Part shown: positions 1 through 18,900 of the stretch, piece after piece
Position numbering within the stretch: the stretch's first letter is position 1
Layout of the letters: the number at the start of each line of letters is the position of its first letter
Assembly (NCBI GenBank): GCA_016169945.1
Contig: JADLSH010000052.1
Span: 248,001-312,000, forward strand
Reading direction: 5' to 3'
DNA: 64,000 bases
Source of the DNA: Trachythela sp. YZ-2020
Lineage: Eukaryota > Cnidaria > Anthozoa > Malacalcyonacea > Clavulariidae
Position numbers and translations under genes: made by a program
Notes under the pieces: generated by a model
What the model was told of the DNA's origin: nothing
Seen by the model: only the letters and a program-made list of their open reading frames with translations
The model's database searches: none

Positions 1-1430
1 CATTATAAAGATAAAAAAATAAGGTTTTAAAAAGCTATACGATCAATCGCCGCTGACCAGCCCCTTCGTCAGAAAAAATAGTCAACTTTCACAAGCTACT
101 GTGGACAAACGAAACGTAATGAAGTTCTCATTTTCGGTCACGTACTAGAAAATATGACAGGTAAAAATGGTCTTTCAAAAAAAATTCATTTACATTACTG
201 GTTAAGCGGCCAAAACGCTTTGTTTACAAACTTGTCGTCCCAGCTCCAGTTTCGAGCCAATCTGGAGCTGGCTCCAGGTTCGCGAAACTGGAGCTGCGAA
301 CCTGGAGCCAGCTGGCTCATCGTCGGCTCGAGTTTCTATATCAGATAAAGATCGACTGCTCATGTTTTATTTATAACATATCGATTGGCTAGAATTACAA
401 TCTGATTCTTTCTGACAATGAGATTACTCGATCGAAAACGCATTGATTTTCATACAATCAATGTTTTATACTTAAGAATCGATAAAATTTTCGCAAAATC
501 CTTGTGAACTGTGAAGAGGCCAAAAAAGAAGCCAAAAGGCCAAACTTTTTCGCGGCCAAAAGAAAAATAAAGAAGCCAAATTCGAGTTATTTGGCCCTGC
601 CAACCCTGCACTGAGCTATATAGGTCACTGAACACTGACCTTAGTATAGGTCAGTGGTCACTGAAGCATACTCGTGAACTTCACCCATATTATCCATAAG
701 TACCCCAAAAGTAGTAATTATCTATAGATGCACATACGGAAGCATAAGTTTTCGTTCGGATTTGAGCTACTGTGGAATGTTCATTTTGTGACACCGAAAA
801 CGAATAACAGAAAATTGTCATTTTAAAGCTCTACCGCGTCAACGGCCGGCGGAGCAATCAGCCTCGAGTATATTTCAGTGCTCCTCCCCAAAATTTATAC
901 CATGCCAGAATAAGATATACAGAAGTGGAAACAAGTTTTGTTTGACCAATTTCATAGTTCTGTAAAATCTATAACCTTGACAAGAGTTCAAAGAAAGTTG
1001 AATGAAGTCCAATAACCAATCCATGTTGATGCCAGGTTTTGAACAAAAAACTTGTTCTGAGGCTCGGAAGAGGCTTATTTGTTATATGCATGTAAGAGTA
1101 ATTTTAACCACTTGTCCAAACAAAAATTCCCTACTTTCAACGTTCAAACGCTGGGTAAACGCGATTGACTAACAATACTTAACCATTCAAACTCCCCAGA
1201 CAAAATTGAGAGCAAAGGCAATGTTTTTACCCAGTAATGTTCATCATCGGAACAATTTTCAACGATTCGCGATGCTACATCATTTGCACTACATCGTCGT
1301 TGATAAGTGTTCCGTGTAAAACATCGCCTTAAATGTACGCTCGCTATAAAGTGCGCGAGTGGGGTGAAATTTAGACTCATCCAAACGTAGGATGTCACAT
1401 GCACGTGACACAAGAGAAAAACCCATCAAA
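1..1430. other. Intergenic, no gene recognised
   Basis: No exon or conserved protein is visible. Around 225-320 there is a dense set of overlapping palindromes built from GGAGCTGGCTCCAG-like words. Positions 316-385 are nearly identical to 17443-17505, so this is a dispersed repeat. The region lies downstream of the ribosomal protein gene, which runs on the minus strand. Confidence 0.5.
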
Positions 1431-1456
1431 ATCACAATAAAAAGTTCAATCGATTA

Positions 1457-1462
1457 TTTATT
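1457..1462 (-). terminator. Polyadenylation signal of RPL27A
   Basis: AATAAA on the minus strand begins 5 bases after the stop codon of the ribosomal protein gene. This very short 3' UTR is usual for ribosomal protein genes. Confidence 0.6.
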
Positions 1463-1466
1463 TGAG

Positions 1467-7163
<5,697 letters not shown>

Positions 7164-7196
7164 CTTACCAAGGTGATAAAAGAGAAAGAAGAATTA
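7164..7196 (-). promoter_or_regulatory. 5' UTR with TOP-like pyrimidine tract
   Basis: Upstream of the ATG the minus strand reads CTTCTTTCTCTTTTATCACC. It resembles the 5' terminal oligopyrimidine tract that marks translation control of ribosomal protein mRNAs. The exact transcription start is inferred, not shown. Confidence 0.5.
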
Positions 7197-7391
7197 GTAA
7201 CCGCTCCTTTTCACTGCAGCTATTGGTCAGCGGTAAGTCGTACAAAAGTACGTCGAGACCACTGAGCTATATATAATATAATACCACCTGGAGGAAGTGC
7301 TCGGCAGAAAAAAGTGAAGCAAAAAACATGGCGGATTTTGGCCTTTGCTGACGCCATAATGACGCCACTAGTTCCTTTTTCCCATGGTAAT

Positions 7392-8104
7392 TACCACTGG
7401 CCACCGATATGTACTAAGACTGGATAGTGCATCTATTGTTTAGAATTGAAGCCGGAAGTGAGTCGTGTTTTGAGAACGGCCACCATGTTTAATGGCCCCA
7501 GATGGCAGCATATTTCTATTGCGGAATTTGTAGTTTTCGTTTTAAAACGCTTGTTTCTCTTATTGGACCTTTTAACAAACCCTGTTTCAGGAAAGAATAT
7601 GCATCATGAATGTCTCGAAAAGTAAATTTGAAGTTTTTAAACCCTGAATCGTAGAGAAAACGAATCTTTTGCGTCGTGTTATTAATATACAAAAATAATT
7701 GAATTATATTGTATTCTGTAGAGTATAGTGATGTGTTCGGACGGTCAGTCGCCGAGCTCTGACATTTCGTCAAAATCGGTGGTCAAATTATTTACTTACG
7801 ATTTAGTTTCTTTCAACATTCAAATGTTCTTCATACTTCTATGATGATTGCTTGTTCTTGAAATACCAGATTTGACTTGATTTCTTCACATACTTCGCAA
7901 GTATAAGGCGAAAACCAGGAAAAATGTCAATTTCACAATAGAAAATTATAGTATTCACTCCTCAAGCGGAGCGGGGTTATCAAACATGGCCGCCGCTCTC
8001 AAAACACGACTCACTTCCGGCTTCAATTGCTATTAGGGCTCTGTATTACGATGCACTATCCAGTCTTAGGATAGAGTAAGTCTTACTACATATCAGTGGT
8101 CCTA
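7392..8104. mobile_element. MITE with CCACTG / CAGTGG ends
   Basis: The left part, with ATATGTACTAAGACTGGATA and GAAGCCGGAAGTGAGTCGTG, recurs as the reverse complement near 7985-8104. Ends CCACTG and CAGTGG resemble hAT-type termini, but no clean target duplication is seen. No conserved protein inside. Confidence 0.6.
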
Positions 8105-8741
8105 ACCCTATTCCTTGTGACGCAGGGCTCTCAATATCCCATTTTCACCTAATACGAATGCTAAAAATCCCTACGTCTCCCCTACGCCTCAAATGCAATT
8201 TCCCCCTACGTTCCCCTACAAATACTATTTCCCCCTAGCCTAGTTCCTCGGCCTTCCACCCGCGGGCGAGTTACAGGCTTCACGGAATTTGCCGGCTGCG
8301 CGTTCCCGAACAAATCCGAACTGACAATCCCGGTCAACCCGCATGCCTTTAAAAAATCACCCTTAATAATCAGGCGCAAGCGAAAAGGCCGAGGAACTAG
8401 GCTAATTTCCCCCATAATTTCCCCTAATTGTTTTGCCGTTGCGGACTTGCGGGTTCGTAGTATTTTATATAGTTCAGTGGGCGTGTTATAATAATTCTAG
8501 GAAATTTAAAGTTAATGTTATTGCGGTATGAAAGATTAAATCTAGGCGAGTTTTAATTGTCCAGAAGTCCTTGCGCAAAAACAGCGTATTCTGCGTGTGC
8601 CAAACAGTGATGTAAGTAAGCCCATACGCTACCCTACAAATTACTTGTTTTCCCCGTAGGTATCCCCTACCCCTAAAAAACTCAATAATCGATCCCTACA
8701 AATACCCTACGAGTGGCAGCCTCGTTGTGACGTCTTTCGGT
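8105..8741. other. Intergenic, only repeat fragments seen
   Basis: No gene. Contains repeated CCCCTACG words and a short inverted pair (TAGCCTAGTTCCTCGGCCTT near 8237 and its complement near 8385), so a small foldback is likely. Confidence 0.4.
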
Positions 8742-8749
8742 ATAGCAAT

Positions 8750-11498
8750 CACTGATCTAATAATAGACTGGATATAGCTTCTATACCTATGAAAAATGAA
8801 GCCAAAATAATCGGCGCAAATCTACTTCCGGTTACCACTTTGCAGCGAAAACAATATGGAGTTGTATGGGGAAATGAGTCGGCGAGGCTGGTTTTTCACA
8901 ATTTTGAGACATTTCCAAGTGCTGGACTAAACCGTTCGTCTTGTAATGAAAAGAACAGGATATTTTCTTACTTTTGGAGAGATACTTTTGTAGATTTCGG
9001 TAAAAAATCACCGCTAAAGACGTTTGACAAGTTGCATACGCGAAGTCCATTTTCGGCCAAAACTCTCTGCCACACTGTCTTTCATGCTGGCATTTTCGCT
9101 AAACAAATACTCTGGCTGGATAGAAACTCAAGTCGAATGGATTAAACGAAAGGTAAGCAATGTATAATAAGCGTTTTTCTTTCTCAATCAGGCGAGAAAG
9201 TATAGAATATCGGTGTTGCTCTCGGGTTATGTTTTGCTATGCCTATATGAACATTTGTAGCAACAATAGCTTCATATCTATATTGGCTAATTGCATTTTG
9301 TATCTCAGATTGGAGTTTTGGTTTTTGTTCTTGACCGAAAATACATTTAAATAATATATAAATGGATTCGTTTCTAAAACAAGCTCTGTATCATTCATAT
9401 TATAAACTGCTTCAAGTGTTTTTATGCAGATATGATACACAGATACAGTACTAAAATTGTAAAAAGGCCATGGGACAAAGTACTTGTATGAGCTCAATCA
9501 AAATTTGATTTGCAAACTTTTAAATAGTTGTTGGTTCCTAAAGGAACCGGTTTTTTCTTTTTTCACATCGAGGAGACACAGTGAGCTTTCTACAGCAATC
9601 CAATACACTACTTCATTCCATTCCTATGTATTAAAGTGGATAGTTTCATCACTGCGATTCACTGGTCATTAAACAAGACAAGTTTATTCAACTTCTTTCT
9701 CACTTCTTTCTCACATTTTAGAAACCACTTCCATGGCTGTTTTCCCAAGTTGGTAGAAGCGGACTTTACTATAACACTCTGATATAATCTTTATCAACTT
9801 GAATATGTGGTTATCATCAACTTGAATATGATGGTTATGAGTTATCATTAGCTAAAACAATGGAAAAAGTGCCCCTTTCTAATAGAAGAGGTGCCCTTAA
9901 GACAAAGTGCCCCCCAACTTGAAGTTGCTTCCTATGCCTATGATACTCTGTCTAACACCAGATAATTCTACTTGTCAAGGGAAGCATTATGCACCTTTAA
10001 TGGGTTAATTAGTAGAACTCTGTGCATTTTTATGAAACATGAAGTAGCATGTCAACCATCTTGGTGGTTTTGACATGACCTCAAATAAGCCAAATTGCCA
10101 AGCACAAATATTTAATGACCAGTATTTGTTACCAACAAGGAAATGCATGAGAACAACCAACAGAACACACAAGACAACCAGTTGCAGTCTATGGTACTCT
10201 TATGTATGTGGGAAAGTGATATATTTCCACACTTAATTTGCATACATGTAATGTATACTTTACGGAAAAGGTCAACATTTTGCCAACCCCACCCATGGCC
10301 TTCTCTCCCTTCTGCAAGAACCCCTGAAAATGTTAGACTATGGAATATTACAAGAGAGGAGAGCAGCTCACCAGAATTTACTAGGGGTCTTAATCTGGTG
10401 AGGGAAGACCATGGGCATGGTACAGTAAAAAGATAATTATCAGTTTATCCATACTATGTTAAAACAACTAATTTTTATACAACATCTTTAAAAACATGAG
10501 TCACATAGCTATTCATGTTCATATGATTACAAAATGTTCATCTACTTTGGAAAAGGAACAGATAATTTATTGTTCAATGATACAGTCACTTCAACAAGCC
10601 ACTTTCTATAATACGGGACCTCTCTGCCATCACAGCGGATCAGTGGATCAGAATAACATGTCTTAATAATGTTTTCTAATTTCAATGTTTTAGTCTCTAT
10701 ATAATAAAAATTTCAAATGTGAGAATTGACTAGTCAAACTTGGCATACACCATTTTAATATGGTGTATACTAGTGCTCCATACTACTCTCAGACTCTACT
10801 GGATTGCAAGTTTTCTGCATAAAAACACTTGAAGCAGTTTATAATATGAATGATACAGAGCTTGTTTTAGAAACGAATCCATTTATATATTATTTAAATG
10901 TATTTTCGGTCAAGAACAAAACCAAAACTCCAATCTGAGATACAAAATGCAATTAGCCAATATACAGTAGATATGAAGCTATTGTTGCTATAAATGTTCA
11001 TATAGGCATAGCACAACATAACCCGAGAGCAACACCGATATTCTATACTTTTTCGCTTGATTGAGAAAGACAAACGCTTATTATACCTTGCTTACCCTTC
11101 GTTTAATCCATTCGACTTGAGTTTCTATCCAGCCAGAGTATTTGTTTAGCGAAAATGCCAGCATGAAAGACCACTTGGCAGAGAGTTTTGGCCGAAAATG
11201 GACTTCGCGTATGCAACTTGTCAAACGTCTTTAGCGGTGATTTTTACCGAAATCTACAAAAGTATCTCTCCAAAAGTAAGAAAATATCCTGTTCTTTTCA
11301 TTACAAGACGAACGGTTTAGTCCAGCACTTGGAAATGTCTCAAAATTGTGAAAAACCAGCCTCGCCGACTCATTTCCTTATACAACTCCATATTGTTTTC
11401 GCTGCAAAGTGGTAACCGGAAGTAGATTTGCGCCGATTGATTTTGGCTTCATTTTTCATAGGTATAGAAGCTATATCCAGTCTATTATTAGATCAGTG
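8750..11498. mobile_element. 2.75-kb DNA element with ~690-bp terminal inverted repeats
   Basis: The left arm (8750 to about 9434) and the right arm (about 10814-11498) are nearly perfect reverse complements. The ends begin CACTGATCTAATAATAGACT. An exact 8-bp duplication, ATAGCAAT, flanks it at 8742-8749 and 11499-11506. An 8-bp duplication suggests the hAT superfamily, but this is inference because no transposase is visible. The interior (9435-10813) has only short unrecognised reading frames, the longest about 97 codons at 10143-10436. Confidence 0.85.
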
Positions 11499-11506
11499 AT
11501 AGCAAT

Positions 11507-13087
11507 ATATAGATATTCATCACAATTCTCGGTAGCTATTACTTGGAAATACATATCACTTCCACGAAATGCCATGTTTAATACTTCCGTTTACAAGAAA
11601 TGCTATAATTTGAACCTTTTTGCGCTATATACACATATTAAAATTGTTATTTTAACTTTCCATATTCTTGATCTATAAACTGATGTTTCGAATTGCTATT
11701 TCTGTGAAATATATCAACATATTTTGAAAATTGCTTAATTCCCAGACAGGAAACGAAAAACCTGCAAGGTCCATTATTTGGTCTTTGAGATCACGGCTTA
11801 ATCACGAGATGTTGTATTCCGTAATATATTCAGATCACTGATTCAGAATTCAGATCAGTGACAGTGATTCAGATAGAAAGGAAACTCTGGAATGGAAATA
11901 AGGCATTGAGATAATGAGAGCAAGCTACGAGAAACCACAGGAGAAACATTGTTGCTATTTTACGAAAATTTCTGGTAAGTTTGTTCATATTTTTACATAT
12001 ATAAGTGTGTAGGCATGTAATGTTAGCAGTATTTATCCTACAAATACAGAAAGCAAAGCGAAATACTAAACTATTGAAAGCTACAGCAAGGCGCGATTAA
12101 TAATTTAGAAGCAACACACAGCACACTGGCAGCATGCTTTGGTTACATATTCAAGTGCTGTTCGAAATTTTCGATTGTGAGTTATTTTTAATGACATACA
12201 AGCGTTTCTAGCTAGCTGCGAATCTCTTTGTGCAAGGACTAGTTGTCGTTAGTGTAAATATGGCTTATAAATAAGCGATTGTTGACACGTAAGCCATAGT
12301 TTAGCTATTAAAGACAAATATATTGGCCCATGTGGAATGTACAATTTATCTGCACCGGACAACACTTTCGACTTTAGGAATTGTGCGCCGTTTTCTGCGC
12401 CAAAAAGATACAACTACACATAACAAAATATAACAAAATAAGCTTCTGTGCGCCGATTTGTGCGCCAACAAACACCGTTGTGCATCGGATATGTCCGGCG
12501 CAGAGCCTTTTCATTCCATGCTGGAATATTGGGTTTCGATATTTGAAAGACAGACAACGTTAGATATATTCTGATAATCACATACTTATATCGCACATCC
12601 TAGTTCTTAGACTAATGCGTGTGTGCAGTTAGGGATGGGCTACAGAACAGAACAGCAGATAGTTGACAGTCAATCTCGTTCCCAGAGTATCCCGTTCGCA
12701 GGTTATGTGGTGGGCATGACTGATGACTCTGGAGTATGGGCGTCCAAAGCGGTCAAAATTATGAACACTCAAATCATACACCAACACATTCAATGACCAT
12801 TCGAGCACGCTCAATCTAAACTCGAACACTCACAATATATATTTGAACACCGGAAATCAAATACGAAATGCGCCTATAAAATGTCAACAGTCAACACAAT
12901 CTGGTTCCACGTTGCACACACACAATATTCGAAGTGTCGCACAAAACATTCGAAAAATAAACTAGTTAATTTATGCAGCTATTGATATATTTAGACTAAT
13001 CTTTGCAGCAGATAATTTATTCATACGGGGGGGATAACTCAGTTAACTCGCTAAACTAGTATACTGTAAAAATTATACAACAAGCAT
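11507..13087. other. Intergenic, no gene recognised
   Basis: No exon or conserved protein seen. A short dispersed repeat at about 12678-12735 (CTCGTTCCCAGAGTAT...) also occurs inverted at about 24050-24108. A stretch at 12370-12510 repeats TGTGCGCC words. Confidence 0.4.
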
Positions 13088-13587
13088 GGCGGTTCGTAGC
13101 CTCCTCCGCAGGTATCTCTCGAATCCCCGGGGTAGTTTGCGTCAGGTAGAAAGTCGGGGAGATGCCTGCCAAAACCCGACATGGTTGAGCCGTTTTGCGC
13201 ATCTTGTTTGCGCAGCGATTTTTGTCTTCAGGGTAGGTACGTGGGGAGGATTTTGAAATCCAAAATGGCGGATTGCATGGAGTGGAGAATTTATTTTATC
13301 TTTAAGTTCAGCTTTTTTGGACAATTTAAACATGTATAAAAGACTTGGTTGAGGTTTTAAAGGTTTTAGAATGTTTGTCGGTAATTTTTCGTGTACTTTT
13401 TTTTTATTTTTTTTATTTAATAACTTTGCCATACATTCTACGGAACATACACGGGGACAAAAGAGACATGGCGGGGTTGACATCACAGCTCCATAGGACG
13501 TATCCACAGAAGCCAATTACGATGGACCCTTACACAATGTTACAATAGAAGAACATTTAAATAAGTTTATACATTAAAAAGTTTACT

Positions 13588-14300
13588 TTAAAAACAACAG
13601 GCCTTTATATTAAGGTGTCCGAGATTTCTGGCGGAATGGCATTTTACGCATACTGTCTTAAATGTTATAGGATGATCCGGATCATATATATTCCTTAAGT
13701 GTTCTTGGTATTTTGTGTTGAATTTACGTTTAAAAGCCATAACGCTTTGAGAGAGATCTCTTTCCTCTGCCGATAAGCAGTTCCACACACGGCCTGTGCG
13801 TACAAATAGCTGTTCTGAAATGCCACTGTTCTGCACCGGGGAATGCTAATCAATGTTCCAGACTGAGAGTTGTGTTGGCGAGTTGTTCTTGCCGGCTGCT
13901 TGATTTTGACCAAACCTTCGGTAGTGATAAAAACGTCCCCCCGAAGGATTCGGAAAAACAAGGTAAGATCCTGAATTTCGTGCCAATATGTTATTGGCAA
14001 CAACTCCAGCCTCTGTAGCCGCTGCTGGTATGGAACATTTGTACGAAAAGGTAAATTCAGCAAGAACTTAGTAGCCCGTCTTTGTACTCTTTCAATAAGG
14101 CTTACGTATTTAATCTGCTGTGGAGCCCATAACTGGGAAGCATGCGAGAACATAGATCGTACTAGGGTCAAATATAATGTTCGTCTTACGCTTAGGTTAG
14201 TTATTTCAATCGAGCAGCGTCGAATGTAACCAAGGAGACGATTTGCTTTGAAACATACAGCAGTAACGTGGGTTGACCAAGAAATGTTACTCGTGACCAA
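13588..14300 (-). pseudogene. LINE C-terminal part
   Basis: Contains SWSTHV, LYLTLVRSMFSHASQLWAPQ and LIERVQRRATKFLL, typical of the RT thumb/C-terminal region of CR1-like LINEs. It then shifts frame near 13800 to RTGRVWNCLSAEERD and a terminal CVKCHSARNLGHL. A second short copy of this region lies at 21610-21820. Confidence 0.8.
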
Positions 14301-14775
14301 AATTCCGGCCCTTTAAAAAGCCATATTGAAAATTGGAAAGATTAACTGAGACATGGTCGATGATCTTATTAAAAATACATCTTTCAAGCAGTTTTGATAC
14401 CAGAGAGAGCAAAGAGATTGGTCTGTAGTTTTCCACTTTTTCGGGTGGAGATTTCTTTAGCAATGGTACAATGTTGGCGGTCTTCCATTCAGTTGGTAAT
14501 GAACAAGAGCTTAGCGATAAGTTAAACAGGTCCGTAAGCGATGGAGATAATTCCGCGGCACATTCCACTAAGATTCTGGCTGGGATCTTATCTGGGCCCT
14601 GAGCTTTGCTACCGTCAATCGATTTCAATGCTGACAAAATATCCTCGGAGTTCAAAGTGATCTCAGACAGCGTTGCAGACTCGCGCGAGAAGTGGGATTG
14701 GAAGTTCTCGAGGGAGTATGAGCAGATGTTGTCGTTGGGATTTGAGAATGTAGAAAAAAAGAACCGGTTGAACAT
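14287..14775 (-). pseudogene. LINE reverse transcriptase, N-terminal part
   Basis: Shows the RT fingers: KAQGPDKIPARIL, LPTEWKTANIVPLLKK, NYRPISLLSLVSKLLERC and QYGFLKGR. The frame then ends at the deletion junction. The catalytic YADD/FADD region should follow but is absent. Confidence 0.85.
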
Positions 14776-14780
14776 GTCAG

Positions 14781-16316
14781 CTATCGACGTGGTCCCTCGG
14801 CGTATGTGTCTCCTCCTGGCCCTTCACAACTGCAAACTTTTTCAGGTACGCTGTGTTTTTTTGTCTTGAAACTGAAGACCGACCAGAACCGTTTCGGACA
14901 AGACTGTAAGGATGCTGCCAAAGATTTATAATATTCTTTGCGCTTCTGTGAAATAAGCTTTTTAATACGAGATCTTAAATCTTTAAATTTGGCCCACTGG
15001 GACGGGGATTGTGAAGTTTTAGCTCTAGATCTAACGCTGGCCTTCTTTTTGACCAGGTGAATTATTTCGCCGGTTATCCAAGGAGGGGAATTTTTACTCT
15101 TCAGTTTGGATTTTGGAATGAATTGATCTACCTTTAATAGTAAAGATGATTTCCAAGTATTCCAGGCGCTGTTGATTCCCGCTGAGTCGATCGAGGGCGT
15201 GTCGGTCGCGAGGGTTTCTACAGACTCTTTTAGAGCAGGGAAATTGCCTTTACTGTAGTTATAAACTGTCCTAGTTGGATTAACTTTACTCCGAACTACT
15301 GTATGAAGAACAAATTGAAGGAAAGAGTGGTCAGTGCGAATAAGTGGTTTACCGACGACTATACTAGATATCCTTTCAGGTTTATCCGTAAATAACAGGT
15401 CTAAAATGTTGTCGCCTCTGGTGCTGTTAGTGTTTACTTGCGTAAGAAAATAGTCATCCACTAAAGATTTAAATAGGTCCGCGTCGCCCACGTTTGCTTT
15501 GGGAATTGATGCGTCATTAGCATTGGAATAGTTATCGAAATTCCAACGAATACTGGGATAATTAAAATCACCAGTGATTAAAATTGCTTCGAAGTTGTAA
15601 TTTGAATATACTTCGTCAACAAAATTTTCAAAACTTTGAATCCAACTAGAGTTAGGCGAAGGTGGACGATAGCATACGGCTATCAAAGTTTCTTTGCCGT
15701 TAATGGCCGCCCCGCTTACAGCTACGATTTCCAGGTCGACAGAATCTAGTTCTCGAACTCGCTGGATGCCGAGGCTGGACTTTGTCGCAATCAGTACACC
15801 GCCGCCTGTTCCGCTTCCACGATCCCGTCTGAAAATATCATATCCGACCGGTAGGATTTCACTGTCAAATATGCTTTCGTTAAGCCAAGTCTCTGTAACA
15901 CAAATTATATCATAGTCTTCGCTATAGACTTGACTTTGAAACAGAGTTAAGTTCGATACATAAGCTTGGCTATCGGGGTCCTTGTGGATGCTCTTTAAGC
16001 TTCGAGCGTTGAACACAGCAACTCGGAAATTGTTAGAATGAGAGATTGTTGGGCCGGGATTTAAAGATATGTCGTTGCATTGCAGTATAAGGTTAGCGAC
16101 AATCACCCTCCGAATAAGATGGATGAACCAGATAAACTTTTCCCCATTCTGTGTTGAGATGACATTGTTACTAGACGCCTTTGATCTTAAAACGAAATAC
16201 GAGTTTGTCGTCTGATTTGAGTCCTTAATATTCTCGATAGAAGCTAATATGCTATATATATTTGATGCTGTAAATCTTTTAACAAGCATAAAGGTAGATT
16301 TGGTATTTCTATACAA
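14781..16316 (-). pseudogene. LINE endonuclease domain (APE type)
   Basis: Open for 511 codons. The LNPGP motif typical of CR1-like LINEs sits at about residue 85. The exonuclease-endonuclease-phosphatase fold follows: FNARSL, CVTETWLN, FRRDRGSGTGGGV, LITGDFNYPSIRW and RTDHSFL, carrying the expected acidic, Asn and His residues. It would nick target DNA for reverse transcription. A frameshift near 14820 cuts it from the RT part, which continues in another frame with FNRFFFSTF. Family assignment is firm. The exact clade (CR1, L2 or Rex1) is not settled. Confidence 0.85.
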
Positions 16317-16441
16317 TGAAAACCATTAAATTATAAATTGTAATTTTTTTATGAATCACATAATTATATAGTTTGTGCCATATCTATTAAAACCTGTACT
16401 CTGTCAGTCTGTCTACTCTGATTACTTCATATTCATAGACC

Positions 16442-16586
16442 AATAGACTCTTTCGATAATTACGTCATTTGGCCTGGGAGCCTCACTCCCACGAACAGTG
16501 GGCCAATCACGTTTCGTCTTGATGCACGAAAGCGAGGATCCCAGGCCAAATAGGCGGATGTGACGTAATTATCGAAAGAGTCTATT
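16442..16586. mobile_element. 145-bp MITE
   Basis: The ends AATAGACTCTTTCGATAATT and the exact complement at 16565-16586 form a perfect terminal repeat. TTGGCCTGGGA is also repeated inverted inside. No coding capacity. Confidence 0.8.
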
Positions 16587-16589
16587 CAA

Positions 16590-18170
16590 ACCACAATGGG
16601 AATTTTCTATTTTTCTTTCTTTTTATTTGCATGGCAGGCACAATTTCTTAATATAGTATCATTTGCTATGTACAGTTTTTGGTTTCTAAGAAGATGGAAA
16701 GTGGGTTAATTCATTATTAAAATGAAAGTATCATAGTACAACTGTACAACTCAATATAATGTATGCCTGATTTAGCATTAGAGGACAGTTTCCAAATGTA
16801 AGAAATGAGGACAAAATTGTGCTATCTACTGTAGCATATCAATTTTAATAACAAGAAATCGATTCAAATAAAAAATATATTTTTGACAACAAATAAGGCA
16901 AGAGCCATAATACCAGCAGAGAAAAACCTTGTCTGGTATTTGTTGCCAAAATAGCTAAATCTGGCAAGTAGTGAAGCAAGATCCTAGCCAACATAGCCAT
17001 AATGAAATAATCATGTATCCTAATTATAGTTTATGGAATATTTTAGCAGTCATTATGTGTATGGCAAACTTGCTGCTGTCTGAACAGTTTCAATTTTCTG
17101 TTCAGCATATAGCCTGCACCATATTTTAACACATGGGCATCCAACCATTGAAATTGAAAACATTGATCTAGCTATTATAAACAGCCAGCTGGGTATAAAA
17201 GTTGTATGACCTACCTTACAGCAGGCAGTACTAAATTAATAGTAAGCTTTAATTGGGTCTTTAGGATTAAACTACCAATTTTGAGCCATTTATCTGGAAG
17301 TTAGTGAAATTCATCTAGAAGTTAATAGTCACTAACTTGCATTTTTCAGGTAGTTTGACCATAAACACTTAATTGCACCACATGTTCAGAGTTTGATAAA
17401 ACATTCGCATCCGATCTCTATCTGATATATAAACGCTCACCTTCGGCTCGAGTTTCTATATCAGATAAAGATCGACTGCTCATGTTTTATCTATAACATA
17501 GAAGACTATCAAAACTTAGGTGAATAATAAAGAATTCTGGAGTTACAAGCCAATTTGCAAAAAAATTAGATTCACTTGCTAACAACTAGAATTTGAGCCA
17601 GGTTGAAGAGGAATCTGCCCTCTGAGCCGCACCCATTCTCTGCCTCAGCCCCACAGCTGTGCCGGCATAAGCCTAGCTCCATGGAACACTGAGCGCTCAA
17701 GCAGTACACAGTCATGCATAAGTACTCAAGTACAGCATAAAAACATAGCATAGTAAATTTTAAGTGTGTTCTTGGCTGAAATATCTCAAAAAAATCACAA
17801 ACCAAACCAGTTACAAATTATCTTTTGTCTCATCAAGTAAAATGAGTATTATATTCCACCAGCATCAATTATATCTTGCACTTAAAACTTCGACATTTTA
17901 CTATGCTTGTACCTTCTAACCTTCTAGAGTACATTGTTTCCCAAAACAATTTATACTGTTCCAGTTCAACGCCATTTGTGTGTTAGCTATACTCATATAT
18001 TAAGTTATATTTTCCATTCGAACTCGGCGCTCACAACTCTTCATACTTTATCCCCGAGCCGGCGCGAAGCGCCGTGCGAGGGTACTAATTCCGCTCGGAT
18101 ATTTACACCCGGGTATGTGAAAACATAGCGGAATCCAAAGTCGTCCGCCGCGATGCCATGGACGGTTCAG
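16590..18170. other. Non-coding stretch inside the 6.3-kb element
   Basis: No exon recognised. 17405-17505 is a palindromic dispersed repeat also found at 316-385. 18040-18130 has a GC-rich stem around GCCGGCGCGAAGCGCC. Confidence 0.4.
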
Positions 18171-18374
18171 GGTTTTCTACGTTATACGCATGCGCGAGTC
18201 AGGTCGAGAGAAACATACGGATAAACATTTAAAGATTTACGGATAAATATTTTGCTAATATATGCATCAAAAATTATTTTTAATACTCGGGCTATTGGAA
18301 AAACATACCGATGAATAAGAGCCTTCAAAAGAAGATAAACGAGAAACAGTCGAATGGCTGAAAAAAGCACACTT

Positions 18375-18900
18375 TTGAAGTGTTTTAAACGGGTAAGTGT
18401 CTATTTTACATATTTTAGTTTGTGGATTTGCAAAAGCGTATGTCACTCTGTGAGGTTATTATAATATCGATTAAACCTAAAAGGTATTTTAGCAAGTTTA
18501 AATTTGAATTTTGAGGAAACAACGTAATGTCAGAAACTATTTTAAAGATAAATTAAAAAAATTATACTGTCAAAAAACAGTTGAAGTTTTCTGAAAATTT
18601 TTGACGTTTTTATGAAATGTCTAAGGTTAAATTTTACAGCAAACCAAAGCTAAAAGAGTACGTAATAACATATCTACTTTATATAGTGGGGCAATTCATA
18701 AGTTTATAGCTAAAAGTACAAATATTATATTACTATTTTATCATTTTGTACCAAAAGTAAAAAATTGCGTGTTGCTATGGTTACAATGACTGACGGAATA
18801 CTTCATGTTACAATACATTTTGGGAAGTATGTTCCTGAGTTCGAATAGGCGAGGGGATTCTGCATGAGTGTATTTCTAGTACAGTTTCTAAGGTTTGAAC
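18375..18900 (+). repeat. Dispersed repeat, inverted copy at 58480-59005
   Basis: Blocks such as AAGTGTCTATTTTRCAT, TTTCTGAAAATTTTTGACG, GCGTGTTGCTATGGTTACA and AGGCGAGGGGATTCTGCATG appear in the same order, reverse complemented, near 58480-59005. The copies have drifted moderately. No protein is seen. Confidence 0.7.

Larger units (their letters stand above)
13560..16320 (-). mobile_element. CR1/L2-like LINE, RT core deleted
   Basis: A non-LTR retrotransposon remnant on the minus strand. It has the endonuclease (14781-16316), the start of the reverse transcriptase (14287-14775) and the C-terminal part (13588-14300). The central RT palm with the FADD catalytic motif is missing: the sequence jumps near 14296 from the QYGFLKGR block to the SWSTHV block. 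Two frameshifts are also present, near 14820 and 13800. The element cannot retrotranspose by itself. It lies inside the 6.3-kb TIR element. Confidence 0.9.

Noticed and set aside
8789..9145. Open frame of 118 codons in the left arm of the 2.75-kb element, with partners in the right arm
   Set aside because: It is contained in a non-coding terminal inverted repeat. The frame is not matched by any protein motif, and the other arm gives a different frame.
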